Translations under genes and position numbers: made by a program
From: Aurantimonas sp. 22II-16-19i
GTDB lineage: Bacteria; Pseudomonadota; Alphaproteobacteria; Rhizobiales; Rhizobiaceae
Direction: 5' to 3'
DNA: 64,000 bases
Assembly: GCF_002088275.1 (NCBI RefSeq)
Contig: NZ_AQQS01000022.1
Span: forward strand, 1 to 64,000
Shown: one piece after another, positions 1-9,732 of the stretch
How the letters are laid out: each line of letters opens with the position of its first letter
How positions within the stretch are numbered: position 1 is the first letter of the stretch
The notes under the pieces: generated by a model
Told to the model about the DNA's origin: nothing
Database searches by the model: none
Seen by the model: only the letters and a program-made list of their open reading frames with translations

Positions 1-1
1 C

Positions 2-769
<768 letters not shown>

Positions 770-826
770 TCGGCGCTCGCGCAAGGTTGGTCGTCAGCGC
801 TGACGACACATCGATCCAACATTGCG

Positions 827-851
827 AACGGGCCCCGAGCGGGCCCGTTTT
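827..851 (+). terminator. Rho-independent terminator of tuf
   Basis: The arms AACGGGCCC and GGGCCCGTT enclose a five-base loop and are followed by TTTTCG. It lies about 60 bases after the tuf stop and is well placed to end the tuf transcript. Confidence 0.8.
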
Positions 852-954
852 CGCATCCCGGTCTCGTGGCCGTCTTGGGATCGTCTCCGGGATCGCACGG
901 CCCTCACAAACCGGCCGTGTGGACCTGCGTCGGCGCTTTCGGAACGCAGAAAAG

Positions 955-983
955 AAAAAACAGGCCCGCCGGGGCCTGTTTTT
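955..983. terminator. Bidirectional terminator between convergent genes
   Basis: The arms CAGGCCC and GGGCCTG around a four-base loop are flanked by an A-run on the left and a T-run on the right, so the hairpin can terminate in both directions. It serves tuf from the left and the minus-strand binding-protein gene (stop at 1051) from the right. Confidence 0.8.
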
Positions 984-1050
984 GTGTCGCCATCCGGAGC
1001 AGCTGTCGCCGCGCCTTGCCGGCGCGCCCGCTTTCGTCGCGGCCCGAGCC

Positions 1051-2322
1051 CTACTTGTCGAGCTGGCAGGTGGTCTCGGGCCGGTCGAAGCCGAGGGTGT
1101 CGAGCTCGGAGACCTGGTGCAGGAAGCCTTCCTGCGGCGAAGCGCTGACGACCGAATCCTCGGTGCCGAGCAGCACCGGCTGGCGCAGCTGCCAGTCCCA
1201 GTCCCGGAAGGTCAGGCGCTGTCCCTTGAACGCGGCGACGGTGAAGTCGTCGCTCCGGATGAAGGCGTCGATCTTCTCCGGATCGACCGAATTGGTCCGC
1301 GAGGCGGCCTCGCCGATGGTGCGCACCGCCGTCCAGGCCTGCATGTCCTTGGATTCCATCCGCCGGCCGGAGGCATCCTCGAAGCGGTTCTGGATCTGCG
1401 CGCCGCCCCACTGTTCGCTCGCCGGATGCCAGGAGCCGGGCACGAGGCCGGCTGTCCCGGCGACCGGGCGCGGGATCCAGGTCCGCCAGGGAATGTAGGT
1501 GCCGAAGACCTCGCTCTCGTCGGCGACGAGCAGCACGTCGTGGTCGGGCAGGTCCTGCAGGAAGACCGGGATCTGCCGCTGGACGAGGGCCTGGCCGGAA
1601 TCCGTCGCGCGGGCGCCGCCGCGATCCTCGAAGACCTTCTCCGCGACGATCCTGCCGCCGAACTTCGTCGCCGAGCGCTTCAGCGCCTCGGCGAAGAGCT
1701 TGTCCTTCTCGTGGGAGCCCTCGACCAGCGCCCAGTTCCGCCACTGCTTCCACATCAGATATTGCGCCAGCCCGTCGGTGAGCATGGAGCGCGACGGTGC
1801 CGTGTGGAGCATGTTGTTGCGGCAGTCGTCGTTGCGCAGGCGGTCGTCCTCGGCACCGGCATTGAAGATGATCGCGCCCGTCTCTGCGGCGAGATCGGCG
1901 GCCTTCAGGGTATCGTCGGCGGAGAGGTCGGTGACGACGTAGTGGGCGCCGTCATCCAGGAGCTTGCGGAGTGGCGCGGCGATGTCGTCGCCGGGCTTCA
2001 GCGTCACCACGTCGAGCTCGAACTTCTGGCCCATGAAGGAGCCGGTGGTGTCGTTGTCCTTGATCGCCACCTTTGCGCCGGCAACGCCGATGTCCTCGGG
2101 CGGAATGTCGAGGACGGACAGGGCCAGCGTGCGCTCGTAGCTGCGCAGATAGCCGATCCGGATCGTCCGCATCGTCTTCTCGGCCGGACTTGCGGCGGGT
2201 GCGGCGGGCTTGGCCTCCTGGCCGGTTCCCTGTGCCGCGGCCGACAGCGTCAGCGCGATGGCCGTCAGCGGTGCGAGCGCGAGTGGCAGAAGCCCCCGTC
2301 CCAGGCGATCGAGCTCGAACAT
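1051..2322 (-). CDS. ABC-type periplasmic substrate-binding protein of the PQQ-dependent alcohol dehydrogenase system
   Basis: Predicted 423-residue periplasmic binding protein of the branched-chain-amino-acid-type (LivK-like) fold, resembling the family found beside PQQ-dependent alcohol or methanol dehydrogenase genes. The chosen ATG at 2322 is preceded by GGGAGGAATGCC, a good ribosome site, and opens a signal peptide (LLPLALAPLTAIALTLSAAAQ); longer in-frame starts lack both. The mature part has RIGYLRSYERTLAL, then conserved blocks such as FNAGAEDDRLRNDDCRNN and IPWRTWIPRPVAGTAGLVP. No permease or ATPase gene is adjacent, and the PQQ dehydrogenase is not in the window. The ligand is unknown. 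It is divergent from the DUF3280-type gene at 2453. Family assignment is from recalled family features. Confidence 0.8.
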   Translation of the reverse strand: MFELDRLGRGLLPLALAPLTAIALTLSAAAQGTGQEAKPAAPAASPAEKTMRTIRIGYLRSYERTLALSVLDIPPEDIGVAGAKVAIKDNDTTGSFMGQKFELDVVTLKPGDDIAAPLRKLLDDGAHYVVTDLSADDTLKAADLAAETGAIIFNAGAEDDRLRNDDCRNNMLHTAPSRSMLTDGLAQYLMWKQWRNWALVEGSHEKDKLFAEALKRSATKFGGRIVAEKVFEDRGGARATDSGQALVQRQIPVFLQDLPDHDVLLVADESEVFGTYIPWRTWIPRPVAGTAGLVPGSWHPASEQWGGAQIQNRFEDASGRRMESKDMQAWTAVRTIGEAASRTNSVDPEKIDAFIRSDDFTVAAFKGQRLTFRDWDWQLRQPVLLGTEDSVVSASPQEGFLHQVSELDTLGFDRPETTCQLDK

Positions 2323-2452
2323 CTTGGCATTCCTCCCGCATGTCGCGCGGCGACGCCCGGCTTCCTGCCGCGTCGCCGCAATCATTGCTCCTCACGCCCA
2401 ACGCGCTATCACTTGCCTCGGGCACCGCACATTGCATCCACGGAGAAGCCGA

Positions 2453-3001
2453 ATGTTTGCGTCCACGATGTGTCGCGGAGCAGGTCTCATCAGGCAAGCG
2501 CGATTTTTTCCCGTTGTTCTGGTCGCAGTCTTCGCGGCCGGGCCTGCCATGGCTGAGGACGACAAGGTCGCGGTCTTCGGCTTCGAGCTGATCGATTCCA
2601 GCCTCGAGGGGTCGATGCTGGGCAAGGACGAGGCGCAGGAGGCCCGGCTGGCCCGGCTGGCCCCGGAGCTGCGCGACAACATTGCCGGCGTCGGCGGCTA
2701 CGAGATCGTCGACGTCGGTCCGGTCGAGGCGAAGGCCAGCGCCGCCAATCTCCAGAGCTGCGGCAATTGCGCGCTGACATTCGCGCGCGAGATCGGGGCC
2801 GACATCGCCGTCGTCGGAACCGTGCAGAAGGTCTCCAACCTCATCCTCAACATCAACGCCTATGCTTTCGACGTCGAAACCGGTAAGGCGCTCGCACGCG
2901 GCAGCGCCGACATCCGCTCGAACACCGACGAGAGCTGGGACCGCGGCCTGCGCTACCTGTTCAAGAACACCCTGCGGAAGCAGCTGGAGGCCGCGCGTTG
3001 A
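2453..3001 (+). CDS. DUF3280/DUF2380-type exported protein, first gene of the C1-cofactor operon
   Basis: A 182-residue protein with a cleavable signal (FPVVLVAVFAAGPAMAEDD), so probably periplasmic. The body begins KVAVFGFELIDSSLEGS, includes a Cys pair (LQSCGNCALTFAREIGADIAVVGTV) and ends LFKNTLRKQLEAAR; this pattern fits the DUF3280/DUF2380 family common in alphaproteobacteria and often near PQQ or C1 genes. Function is unknown. The ATG at 2453 follows GGAGAAG. Its stop overlaps the TTG start of the MfnB-FolB gene by four bases, so the two are probably translationally coupled. Confidence 0.7.
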   Translation: MFASTMCRGAGLIRQARFFPVVLVAVFAAGPAMAEDDKVAVFGFELIDSSLEGSMLGKDEAQEARLARLAPELRDNIAGVGGYEIVDVGPVEAKASAANLQSCGNCALTFAREIGADIAVVGTVQKVSNLILNINAYAFDVETGKALARGSADIRSNTDESWDRGLRYLFKNTLRKQLEAAR

Positions 3002-4092
3002 CGAAACTCCTGGCGAGTGTCACCGGGCCCGGGGAAGCCGAGACGGCACTCCTCGGCGGCGCCGACATCATCGACCTGAAAGACCCGGCGAGGGGCGCGC
3101 TCGGCGCGGTGTCGCCGGAGGTGCTTGCCGCGACGATCGCCACGGTCGCCGGCCGCCGGCCGGTCTCCGCCGTGGCTGGCGACCTGCCGATGCGGCCTGA
3201 CCTCGTCGTGGGGGAGGTCGAGGCGCGGCGGGCGGCGGATTTCGTCAAGATCGGCCTCTTCCCGGCGACGTCCGTCGAGCGTCTCGCGGTGATCGGCGCG
3301 CTTGCCGCGGTGGCGCGCGACATTCGGCTCGTCGCCGTGTTCTTCGCCGACGGCGAGCCGGATTTCGCGCTTCTCGGTCCGCTCGCCGAGGCGGGGTTCC
3401 ATGGCGCGATGATCGACACGATGGACAAGGCCGGCGGCGGCCTGTTGACCCGGCTTTCGGTCGGCACCCTGGCCCGCTTCGTCGAGACCGCCCGTGATTT
3501 CGGCCTGATGACCGGCCTCGCCGGCTCGCTGGAAGCGCCGGACGTTCCCCGCCTGAAGGCCCTTCGGCCCGATTATCTCGGCTTTCGCGGCGCGCTCACC
3601 GGCGGCGCGCGCGGCGATGCGGTCGAGGAGACACAGGTGCGCCGCATCGCGTCGCTGCTGCGCCCCGAAACGGGCGCTGCGGCCGGGGCCGGACCGGCGC
3701 CGACGGTTGATCCGGCGCCGGCGGGGCATTCCGGGCTCGACCGCATCTTCGTGCGCGACCTCGTCCTCGACCTGGAGATCGGCGCCTATGGCCACGAGCG
3801 CGGGCGCCGGCAGAAGGTGCGCTTCTCGGTCGAGGCGCTGATCGCCCGGATCGCGGCGAACCGCGACGACATCGCCGAGGTCTATTCCTACGATCTGATC
3901 ACCGACGCGGTCCGGGCCTTGGCCGAAGCCGGCCATACCGATCTCGTCGAGACGCTCGCCCTCGATCTCGCCCGAACCGTCCTGTCGGACGGCCGCGTCT
4001 TCGAGGTGAGCGTCCGGGTCGAAAAGCTCGAACTCGGCGCCGGCGCCGTCGGCATCGAGATCCGTCGCCGCCGGTCGGACTTCGCCGACTGA
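2998..4092 (+). CDS. MfnB-type (5-formylfuran-3-yl)methyl phosphate synthase fused to a dihydroneopterin aldolase (FolB) domain
   Basis: Residues 1 to about 225 match the MfnB/DUF556 TIM-barrel: LLASVTGPGEAETALLGGADIIDLKDP carries the Lys of the usual IDLKDP motif, followed by VKIGLF and MIDTMDKAGGGLL. In archaea this enzyme condenses two glyceraldehyde-3-phosphate molecules into the furan precursor of methanofuran. After an Ala/Pro-rich linker (about 225-243) comes a FolB-like domain of about 120 residues (DRIFVRDLVLDLEIGAYGHERGRRQKVRFSVEAL) resembling dihydroneopterin aldolase, a pterin enzyme. The fusion therefore joins a furan-branch and a pterin-branch activity of C1 cofactor synthesis. 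The TTG start at 2998 follows CTGGAGG and overlaps the upstream stop. Domain calls are strong; actual activities are inferred. Confidence 0.85.
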   Translation: MTKLLASVTGPGEAETALLGGADIIDLKDPARGALGAVSPEVLAATIATVAGRRPVSAVAGDLPMRPDLVVGEVEARRAADFVKIGLFPATSVERLAVIGALAAVARDIRLVAVFFADGEPDFALLGPLAEAGFHGAMIDTMDKAGGGLLTRLSVGTLARFVETARDFGLMTGLAGSLEAPDVPRLKALRPDYLGFRGALTGGARGDAVEETQVRRIASLLRPETGAAAGAGPAPTVDPAPAGHSGLDRIFVRDLVLDLEIGAYGHERGRRQKVRFSVEALIARIAANRDDIAEVYSYDLITDAVRALAEAGHTDLVETLALDLARTVLSDGRVFEVSVRVEKLELGAGAVGIEIRRRRSDFAD

Positions 4093-4540
4093 TCCGGCGC
4101 GGCATCCCGTACCGTCACCCCGATTCGTCCCGGCCGACCAGCCACCGATCGCCCGTCTCGGGACTGCGACCGGCCAGCTTGGCAGCCTGACGGACGGCGG
4201 ACGGCGGCTTGCGCCAGCCAAGGCTTCCGAGGGTCAGGCAGCACCGCGGCTGGCCGGCGGCGAGCATCGCGCAGACGATCCCACAGACGATGCCGCGCGG
4301 CGCGAGCGAGCCCCGCCCTTGCGCCCGGTCCGATCCTGGCGTTCACTACCTGCCAGGCGCACGATCGGCAGATCCAGCGCTCTGGTCGGCGGTGGGCGGA
4401 TTCGCCACGGCGCTCCAGAGAACCATCTGAATCTGCAAGTGGAAGCCGCAATCGACTCGCAGAGGTCGAAGCGGGTGGGAGACGGCAGCCGGTGTGTCAT
4501 CACGGGCTGCCGGCAGGAAACGTCAACGGGGCAGGGCATC
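4093..4540. other. Intergenic gap, no convincing gene
   Basis: This 448-base stretch interrupts an otherwise tight operon. No RNA gene or terminator with a T-run was recognised. A short minus-strand frame ends at 4115 but has no good start or ribosome site and was not called. The region may hold a second promoter for the kinase-family gene at 4541. Confidence 0.4.
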
Positions 4541-5191
4541 ATGGGTACACTCAAGCAACTTGTTGTCGTCAAGCTGGGCGGCAGTTCGGCGTCCTCGCCG
4601 GATCTCGTCCGCTGGGTCAGGGCGATCGAACAGGCCACGGTTCCGCTGGTCGTCGTCCCCGGCGGCGGCCCCTTCGCCAACACGGTGCGGCGCTACCAGC
4701 CGAAGCTCGGCTTCGACGACCGCGCCGCCCACGAAATGGCGATCCTCGGGATGGAGCAGTTCGGCCTGGCGCTGATCAGCCTGTCGTCGCGGATGGTCAG
4801 GGCGCGCGACCGGGAGGACATCGAGACGGCCATCGAAGCCGGGCGCATCCCGGTCTGGCTGCCGCGCGACGTCGCGCTGACCGCGCCCGACATCGCCCAG
4901 GACTGGAACGTGACGTCGGATTCGCTCGCCGCCTGGCTCGCCCGCAGGCTCTCGGCGCGCCATCTCTGCCTGATCAAGCAGCTCGACGTTCCGGAGGGCT
5001 CCAGCGTCGAGGCGCTGATCGGCGCGCAGATCGTCGACGAGAGTTTCGGCGAGCATCTGGGCGACACGGCGACCGTCCATGTCGCGGGGCCGGGCGATCT
5101 TGCGACCGCGGGGCTCCGGCTGTCGGACGGCGAGGTGCCGGGCAACCGGCTGGCGCGCGCCTCCATGGGCATCGCCACCGCGGCGGAATGA
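4541..5191 (+). CDS. Amino-acid-kinase-family protein (MfnE-like) of the C1-cofactor operon
   Basis: A 216-residue member of the amino acid kinase (aspartokinase/uridylate kinase) superfamily. The N-terminus VVVKLGGSSASSPDLVRWV and the VVVPGGGPFANTVRRYQ loop are the ATP-binding signatures; DSLAAWLARRLSARHLCLIKQLD is the second conserved block. In methanogens an enzyme of this family (MfnE) activates the aminomethylfuran phosphate unit for methanofuran assembly, and homologues occur in the tetrahydromethanopterin gene sets of methylotrophs. The ATG at 4541 fits the family N-terminus; the upstream frame has no similarity. The downstream DHPS-like gene starts about 50 bases after the stop. Role as methylofuran kinase is inferred from fold and neighbours. 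Confidence 0.78.
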   Translation: MGTLKQLVVVKLGGSSASSPDLVRWVRAIEQATVPLVVVPGGGPFANTVRRYQPKLGFDDRAAHEMAILGMEQFGLALISLSSRMVRARDREDIETAIEAGRIPVWLPRDVALTAPDIAQDWNVTSDSLAAWLARRLSARHLCLIKQLDVPEGSSVEALIGAQIVDESFGEHLGDTATVHVAGPGDLATAGLRLSDGEVPGNRLARASMGIATAAE

Positions 5192-5243
5192 GGCAGGCGA
5201 ACTTGCGGTCATCGGCGACGCCGGCCTTTTCATCGGCCGGCGA

Positions 5244-6701
5244 ATGTCCGACATAGCCGCAATGGCGAAACCGCGACTTCTCTTCCTGACCGGGCATCTC
5301 GCCCGCCCGCGCCTCGAGCGGATCCTGTCCGGCCTCGGGGCTGCGGATTTCGACTGGGCGATCGCCGACATCGGCGTGAAGGTGGCCGCGCTCGCCACCG
5401 GCGAGATCATCGAGCGACGCCTGCCACGTCCGGTCGAGGCGACGCAGGTCGTCCTGCCCGGCCGCTGCCGTGCCGATCTCGACCGGCTCGCGGCCTCGTT
5501 CGGCGTGCCCTTCGTGCGCGGCCCGGACGAGCTGGCCGACCTGCCGGCCTTTCTCGGCCGCAAGGGCGGGCCGCCGGATCTCTCCCGCCATGCCATGCGG
5601 ATCTTCGCCGAGATCGTCGACGCCACCGCCCATCCGGTCGAGGCGATCGTCGAGCGGGCGCAAAGGATGCGCGGCGAGGGCGCCGACGTCATCGATCTCG
5701 GCTGCCTGCCGGATACGCCGTTTCCGCATCTGGAAGCGACGATCGGTGCGCTGAAGGCTGCCGGCCACCGGGTCAGCGTCGATTCGGCCAACCCCGATGA
5801 GCTGTCCCGCGCGACCAGGGCCGGCGCCGACTATCTTCTCAGCCTCACCGAGGAAACGCTGGAAATCGCCCGGGAGGGCGACGCGGTGCCGATTCTCGTG
5901 CCGGCCGTGCCCCACGACATGGGCTCCCTCGACCGGGCGATCGACAAGGCGAAGGGGATGGGGATCGACTTCATCGCCGATGCGATCCTCGATCCGATCC
6001 ATTTCGGCTTTTCGGCCTCGCTCGTGCGCTACCACGAGCTGCGACGACGCCATCCCGACATCTCCATCCTGATGGGCACCGGCAATCTCACCGAGCTGAC
6101 CGACGCCGACACCTCGGGCATCACCGCGACCCTCCTCGGCATCTGCTCGGAGCTGTCGATCGACAACCTCCTGATCGTCCATGTCAGCCCGCACACCCGC
6201 GCGACCATCGCCGAGCACGACGCGGCGCGGCGCATGCTGTTCGCCGCCAGGGAAGACAACGCCCTGCCGCGCGGCTATTCCAACGCGCTGCTGCAGGTCC
6301 ACGACGTCAATCCCTTCGCCGCGACGCCGGACGAACTCCGCGAGCTGGCGGCGACGATCAAGGACCGCAACTACCGGATCGAGACCGCCGAGGACGGCAT
6401 CCATCTCTACAATCGCGACATGCACGAGGTCGCGACCGACGCCTTCGAGCTGTTCCCGCATATCGCGGTCGATGGCGACACCGGCCACGCCTTCTATCTC
6501 GGCGCGGAACTCCAGAAGGCGGAGATCGCCTGGCGGCTCGGCAAGCGCTATGCCCAGGACGCGCCGCTCGACTTCGGCGTCGGCGCGCAGCGGGACGAGG
6601 AGGACCGCACCCGGCTGGAAGAGGCGGGCCATACGCTGAAGGCGAAGAAGAAGAACACGGGGACCGCAGCGGCGGCCGACGAGACCGGCGAAGGGAGTTG
6701 A
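5244..6701 (+). CDS. Dihydropteroate synthase-like protein (DUF6513 type) of H4MPT-linked C1 metabolism
   Basis: A 485-residue protein with an N-terminal Rossmann-like domain (KPRLLFLTGHLARPRLERIL) and a central TIM-barrel related to dihydropteroate synthases: GEGADVIDLGCLPDTPFP, HRVSVDSANPDELSRA, IDFIADAILDPIHFGF and ILMGTGNLTELTDADTSG. A C-terminal domain ends in a Lys-rich tail (LKAKKKN). Homologues lie in methanopterin and tetrahydromethanopterin gene clusters of archaea and methylotrophs; the exact reaction is not known. Start uncertain: ATG 5244 and ATG 5262 are both possible and neither has a strong ribosome site. The DUF447 gene follows after four bases, so co-transcription is near certain. 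Confidence 0.8.
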   Translation: MSDIAAMAKPRLLFLTGHLARPRLERILSGLGAADFDWAIADIGVKVAALATGEIIERRLPRPVEATQVVLPGRCRADLDRLAASFGVPFVRGPDELADLPAFLGRKGGPPDLSRHAMRIFAEIVDATAHPVEAIVERAQRMRGEGADVIDLGCLPDTPFPHLEATIGALKAAGHRVSVDSANPDELSRATRAGADYLLSLTEETLEIAREGDAVPILVPAVPHDMGSLDRAIDKAKGMGIDFIADAILDPIHFGFSASLVRYHELRRRHPDISILMGTGNLTELTDADTSGITATLLGICSELSIDNLLIVHVSPHTRATIAEHDAARRMLFAAREDNALPRGYSNALLQVHDVNPFAATPDELRELAATIKDRNYRIETAEDGIHLYNRDMHEVATDAFELFPHIAVDGDTGHAFYLGAELQKAEIAWRLGKRYAQDAPLDFGVGAQRDEEDRTRLEEAGHTLKAKKKNTGTAAAADETGEGS

Positions 6702-6705
6702 GGCC

Positions 6706-7281
6706 ATGGCCTATATTCGCGAGACCATCCTGACCACCATCTCCGAGGCCGGCGAAGTCCATATCGCGCCGCTCGGGATCATCCAGGAGGCCGACGGCTG
6801 GGTGATCGCGCCGTTCCGGCCCTCGACGACGCTCGCCAACATCGAGGCGAACGGCCTTGCCGTCGTCAACTACACCGACGAGGCGAAGATCTTCGCCGGC
6901 TGCCTCACCGGGCGCAAGGACTGGCCGCTGGCACCGCTCGACGACTGCCCGGTGCCGCGGCTGGAGGCGGCGCTGTCGCACGACGTCCTGAAGGTCGAGC
7001 GTGTCACCGATGACGAGACCCGCCCGCGCCATTTCTGCAAGGTCGTCTCTTCCGGCCAGCACCGGCCCTTTCTCGGCATGAACCGCGCCAAGGCTGCGGT
7101 GCTGGAGGCGGCGATCCTGGTCAGCCGGCTGAAGATGCTGCCGGCCGAGAAGATCGAGACCGAAATCGCCTATCTCAAGATCGCCATCGACAAGACCGCC
7201 GGGCCTGACGAGGAGCAGGCGTTCTACTGGCTGCTGGAGAAGGTGATCGAGCACCTGGCGGAGGTGGAGGGGGCGGGCTGA
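6706..7281 (+). CDS. DUF447 family protein of H4MPT-linked C1 metabolism
   Basis: A 191-residue protein with a flavin-reductase-like split-barrel start: ETILTTISEAGEVHIAPLGI, then TLANIEANGLAVVNYTDEAKIFAGCLTG. A helical C-terminal part (LVSRLKMLPAEKIETEIAYLKIAIDKTAGPDE is conserved in character) ends the protein. DUF447 members are found in methanogens and in bacteria with the tetrahydromethanopterin pathway and are thought to act in cofactor synthesis, with no assigned reaction. Start ATG 6706 follows AAGGGAGTTGAGGCC. It is the last gene of the run; the next genes are an unrelated toxin-antitoxin pair. Confidence 0.82.
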   Translation: MAYIRETILTTISEAGEVHIAPLGIIQEADGWVIAPFRPSTTLANIEANGLAVVNYTDEAKIFAGCLTGRKDWPLAPLDDCPVPRLEAALSHDVLKVERVTDDETRPRHFCKVVSSGQHRPFLGMNRAKAAVLEAAILVSRLKMLPAEKIETEIAYLKIAIDKTAGPDEEQAFYWLLEKVIEHLAEVEGAG

Positions 7282-7376
7282 GCGCCAGGCGCCCGGGAAT
7301 GTCGCAGGTGGGCTGCTTCATTGGTGGCGTTGGACGATCATGCTATCATCCGGTCTGACTGAGAGGGAAGACGTTC

Positions 7377-7616
7377 GTGCCCCAGATCACGATCCGCAAG
7401 CTGTCCGATGAAGTCCACCGCGCTCTGCGCGCGCAGGCGGCCAATGAAGGCATCAGTGCCGAGGAAAAGGCACGCCGCCTTTTGGCAGAAGGTCTTTTTC
7501 CGTCGGCGCAGTCTGGGTTCGGGGACCGTCTGCGCGAACTTGCCAGGAACGTCGACCTGGACGGTGTGGACTTGGAGCGGGATCGCTCCGGCATAGACGC
7601 TGCCGATCTGTCGTGA
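7377..7616 (+). CDS. FitA/VapB-like ribbon-helix-helix antitoxin
   Basis: A 79-residue antitoxin. The N-terminus PQITIRKLSDEVHRALRAQA is a ribbon-helix-helix DNA-binding fold of the FitA type; the acidic C-terminus (DLDGVDLERDRSGIDAADLS) would wrap around the toxin. The GTG start at 7377 follows GAGAGGGAAG. The stop overlaps the toxin start by four bases (GTGA), the usual coupling of such pairs. The antitoxin-toxin complex normally represses its own promoter; the 95 bases upstream of the gene would contain that site. Confidence 0.88.
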   Translation: MPQITIRKLSDEVHRALRAQAANEGISAEEKARRLLAEGLFPSAQSGFGDRLRELARNVDLDGVDLERDRSGIDAADLS

Positions 7617-8038
7617 TCGTGCTCGACACCAATGTCTTGTCGGAGACCATGAAGCCTGATCCCGATCCGAATGTCATTGCATGGTTGAACAGGCAGTCGC
7701 CGTCGTCGCTCTGGTTGACGACGATCACTGTTGCGGAACTACGCTACGGCGCCGCCAAGCTGCCACACGGCAGGCGCCGCATGGCGTTCGAGCGCATGAT
7801 CGAGGCCTACGTCTCCGACGCGTTCAGGAATCGGATCGCGACGTTCGACCTCCCGGCGACGACGATGTTTGCCAGGCGTGCTGCAGACGCTGCGCGCGCT
7901 GGCCGGGAGGTCAAGGGTTTTGCCGATGCGGCGATTGCAGCCATAGCCTTGGCGAAGGGTTTTTCCGTTGCGACCCGAGACGTTCGCCCCTTCGACGACA
8001 TGGGCGTCGCGGTGGTTGATCCTTGGTTGCCGCTGTGA
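7613..8038 (+). CDS. PIN-domain ribonuclease toxin (VapC/FitB type)
   Basis: A 141-residue PIN-domain toxin that would cleave RNA when free of its antitoxin. The acidic metal-binding residues are visible: Asp in MIVLDTNVLSE, Glu in TTITVAELRYGA, and Asp in VKGFADAAIAAIAL and VATRDVRPFDD. Length and layout match the family, so the gene appears intact. GTG start at 7613 overlaps the antitoxin stop. The pair sits exactly at the left edge of the accessory block that splits the C1-cofactor genes. Confidence 0.9.
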   Translation: MIVLDTNVLSETMKPDPDPNVIAWLNRQSPSSLWLTTITVAELRYGAAKLPHGRRRMAFERMIEAYVSDAFRNRIATFDLPATTMFARRAADAARAGREVKGFADAAIAAIALAKGFSVATRDVRPFDDMGVAVVDPWLPL

Positions 8039-8252
8039 ACCGACGGTGCCTGAGCATCATTCGATACGTTGCTGCCTATCCACGGGGCGTGGGACGAAAC
8101 GATAGCTCCACCCCCCGCTGCTGCTGAACACTTCGTCACCGCACGAAACCATCCCGCCCGCCGTCCGTTAGCGTACGGATTTCGAACCGTTCCAATTTGG
8201 GCGTGGCCATGCCTCACGCCCCTCGGACGCCAACGAAGGGCAACTCAACGCG

Positions 8253-8762
8253 ATGAAGTTGAAGATCAACGGAACCGAGCACGAGCTCGACGTCGACATG
8301 CGGACCTCGCTGCTCGACGCCTGCCGTGACCATCTCGGCCTTACCGGCTCGAAGAAGGGCTGCGACCACGGCCAGTGCGGCGCCTGCACCATGCTGGTCA
8401 ATGACCGCCGCATCAATTCCTGCCTCACCCTCGCGGTCATGCACGAGGGCGACGAGATCACCACCATCGAGGGCCTGGGCGGTCCGGCCAACCTGCATCC
8501 GATGCAGGAGGCCTTCCTGCATCACGACGGCTTCCAGTGCGGCTACTGCACGCCGGGCCAGATCGTCTCCGCGGTCGGCATGCTGGGCGAGGTTTCCGAC
8601 GGCTGGCCGAGCCACGCCACCGCCGACGTCAAGGACGGCGCGTCCCTGTCGCAGGGCGAGATCCGTGAGCGGATGAGCGGCAATCTCTGCCGCTGCTCGG
8701 CCTATCCCAACATCGTCGACGCCATCGAGACCGCCAGCGCCAAGATGAAGGAGACCGCATGA
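8253..8762 (+). CDS. Molybdenum hydroxylase 2Fe-2S subunit (PaoA/xanthine-dehydrogenase type)
   Basis: A 169-residue small subunit carrying two [2Fe-2S] clusters that pass electrons from the molybdenum site to FAD. The plant-ferredoxin-type cluster is seen in [22 protein letters not shown] and the second in [11 protein letters not shown] plus [13 protein letters not shown]. It lacks the Tat signal of the E. coli PaoA protein: it starts directly with [15 protein letters not shown], so the complex is probably cytoplasmic. The ATG at 8253 follows GAAGGGCAACTC. It overlaps the FAD-subunit gene by four bases (ATGA). The 214 bases upstream hold no recognised gene and presumably the promoter. Confidence 0.93.
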   Translation: MKLKINGTEHELDVDMRTSLLDACRDHLGLTGSKKGCDHGQCGACTMLVNDRRINSCLTLAVMHEGDEITTIEGLGGPANLHPMQEAFLHHDGFQCGYCTPGQIVSAVGMLGEVSDGWPSHATADVKDGASLSQGEIRERMSGNLCRCSAYPNIVDAIETASAKMKETA

Positions 8763-9730
8763 GACCGTTCGAATACGCCCGGGCCGGTAACGTCTCCGAG
8801 GCCGGCCAGCTCGCGGGGCGGTTCATCGCCGGCGGCACCAACCTCCTCGACCTGATGAAGCTCGAGGTCGAGACGCCCGAAAAGCTCGTCGACATCACCC
8901 GCCTGCCGCTGCGCGAGATCGTGGAGACCGAAGACGGCGGCCTTCGCATCGGGGCGCTGGTGACGAATTCCGACCTCGCCGCCGAGCCGCGCATTCGCCG
9001 CGACTACGAGGTCCTGTCGCGGGCGCTGCTCGCCGGTGCGTCCGGCCAGCTCCGCAACAAGGCGACCACCGGCGGCAATCTCCTGCAGCGCACCCGCTGC
9101 AGCTATTTCTACGAGACCTCCCAGCCCTGCAACAAGCGCGAACCCGGCTCCGGCTGCGGCGCCATCGGCGGCTTCAACCGCATCCACGCGATCCTCGGGG
9201 CGTCCGACAAGTGCATCGCGACCCACCCCTCCGACATGGCCGTCGCCATGCGGCTGCTCGACGCCGTCGTCGAAACGCTGAAGGCCGACGGCTCGAGCCG
9301 GGAGATTTCCGTCGGCGAGTTCTACCGGCTGCCGGGCGAGACGCCGCAGGTCGAGACGGTGCTGGAACAGGGCGAGCTGATCACCGCCGTGCGCCTGCCG
9401 AAGCCGCTTTCGGGCGAGCATCGCTACCGCAAGGTGCGTGACCGCGCCTCCTACGCCTTCGCCCTCGTTTCCGTCGCCGCGGTCGTCCGGATGGATGGCG
9501 GCCGGATCGCTGAGGCCCGTCTCGCCTTCGGCGGTCTCGCCCACATGCCTTGGCGCGACGCGGCGGTGGAAGATGCGCTGGTCGGCGAAGCGCCCTCGAT
9601 GGCGCTGTTCGACAAGGCCGCCGACATCCTCCTCGCCGAGGCCAAGCGGCAGGGCGAGAACGACTTCAAGATCCCGCTCGCCCGGCGCACGCTGAAAGCG
9701 GTGCTGGCCGACGCGACGAAGGGAGCCTGA
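8759..9730 (+). CDS. Molybdenum hydroxylase FAD-binding subunit (PaoB/YagS type)
   Basis: A 323-residue CO-dehydrogenase-flavoprotein-like subunit. FAD-binding motifs are [13 protein letters not shown] and [16 protein letters not shown]. The insertion with four spaced Cys residues ([30 protein letters not shown]) is the [4Fe-4S]-binding loop of the PaoB/4-hydroxybenzoyl-CoA-reductase-like branch, absent from classical xanthine dehydrogenase. The order small, FAD, large subunit and the four-base overlap with the upstream gene show a single operon. The substrate is probably an aldehyde or N-heterocycle; it cannot be set from sequence. Confidence 0.92.
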   Translation: MRPFEYARAGNVSEAGQLAGRFIAGGTNLLDLMKLEVETPEKLVDITRLPLREIVETEDGGLRIGALVTNSDLAAEPRIRRDYEVLSRALLAGASGQLRNKATTGGNLLQRTRCSYFYETSQPCNKREPGSGCGAIGGFNRIHAILGASDKCIATHPSDMAVAMRLLDAVVETLKADGSSREISVGEFYRLPGETPQVETVLEQGELITAVRLPKPLSGEHRYRKVRDRASYAFALVSVAAVVRMDGGRIAEARLAFGGLAHMPWRDAAVEDALVGEAPSMALFDKAADILLAEAKRQGENDFKIPLARRTLKAVLADATKGA

Positions 9731-9732
9731 TC

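Noticed and set aside
4115-4300. Short minus-strand frame ending at 4115 with some protein-like composition (WRKPPSAVRQAAKLAGRSPE)
   Set aside because: It has no suitable start codon with a ribosome site and no recognisable family, so it was left as part of the intergenic gap.
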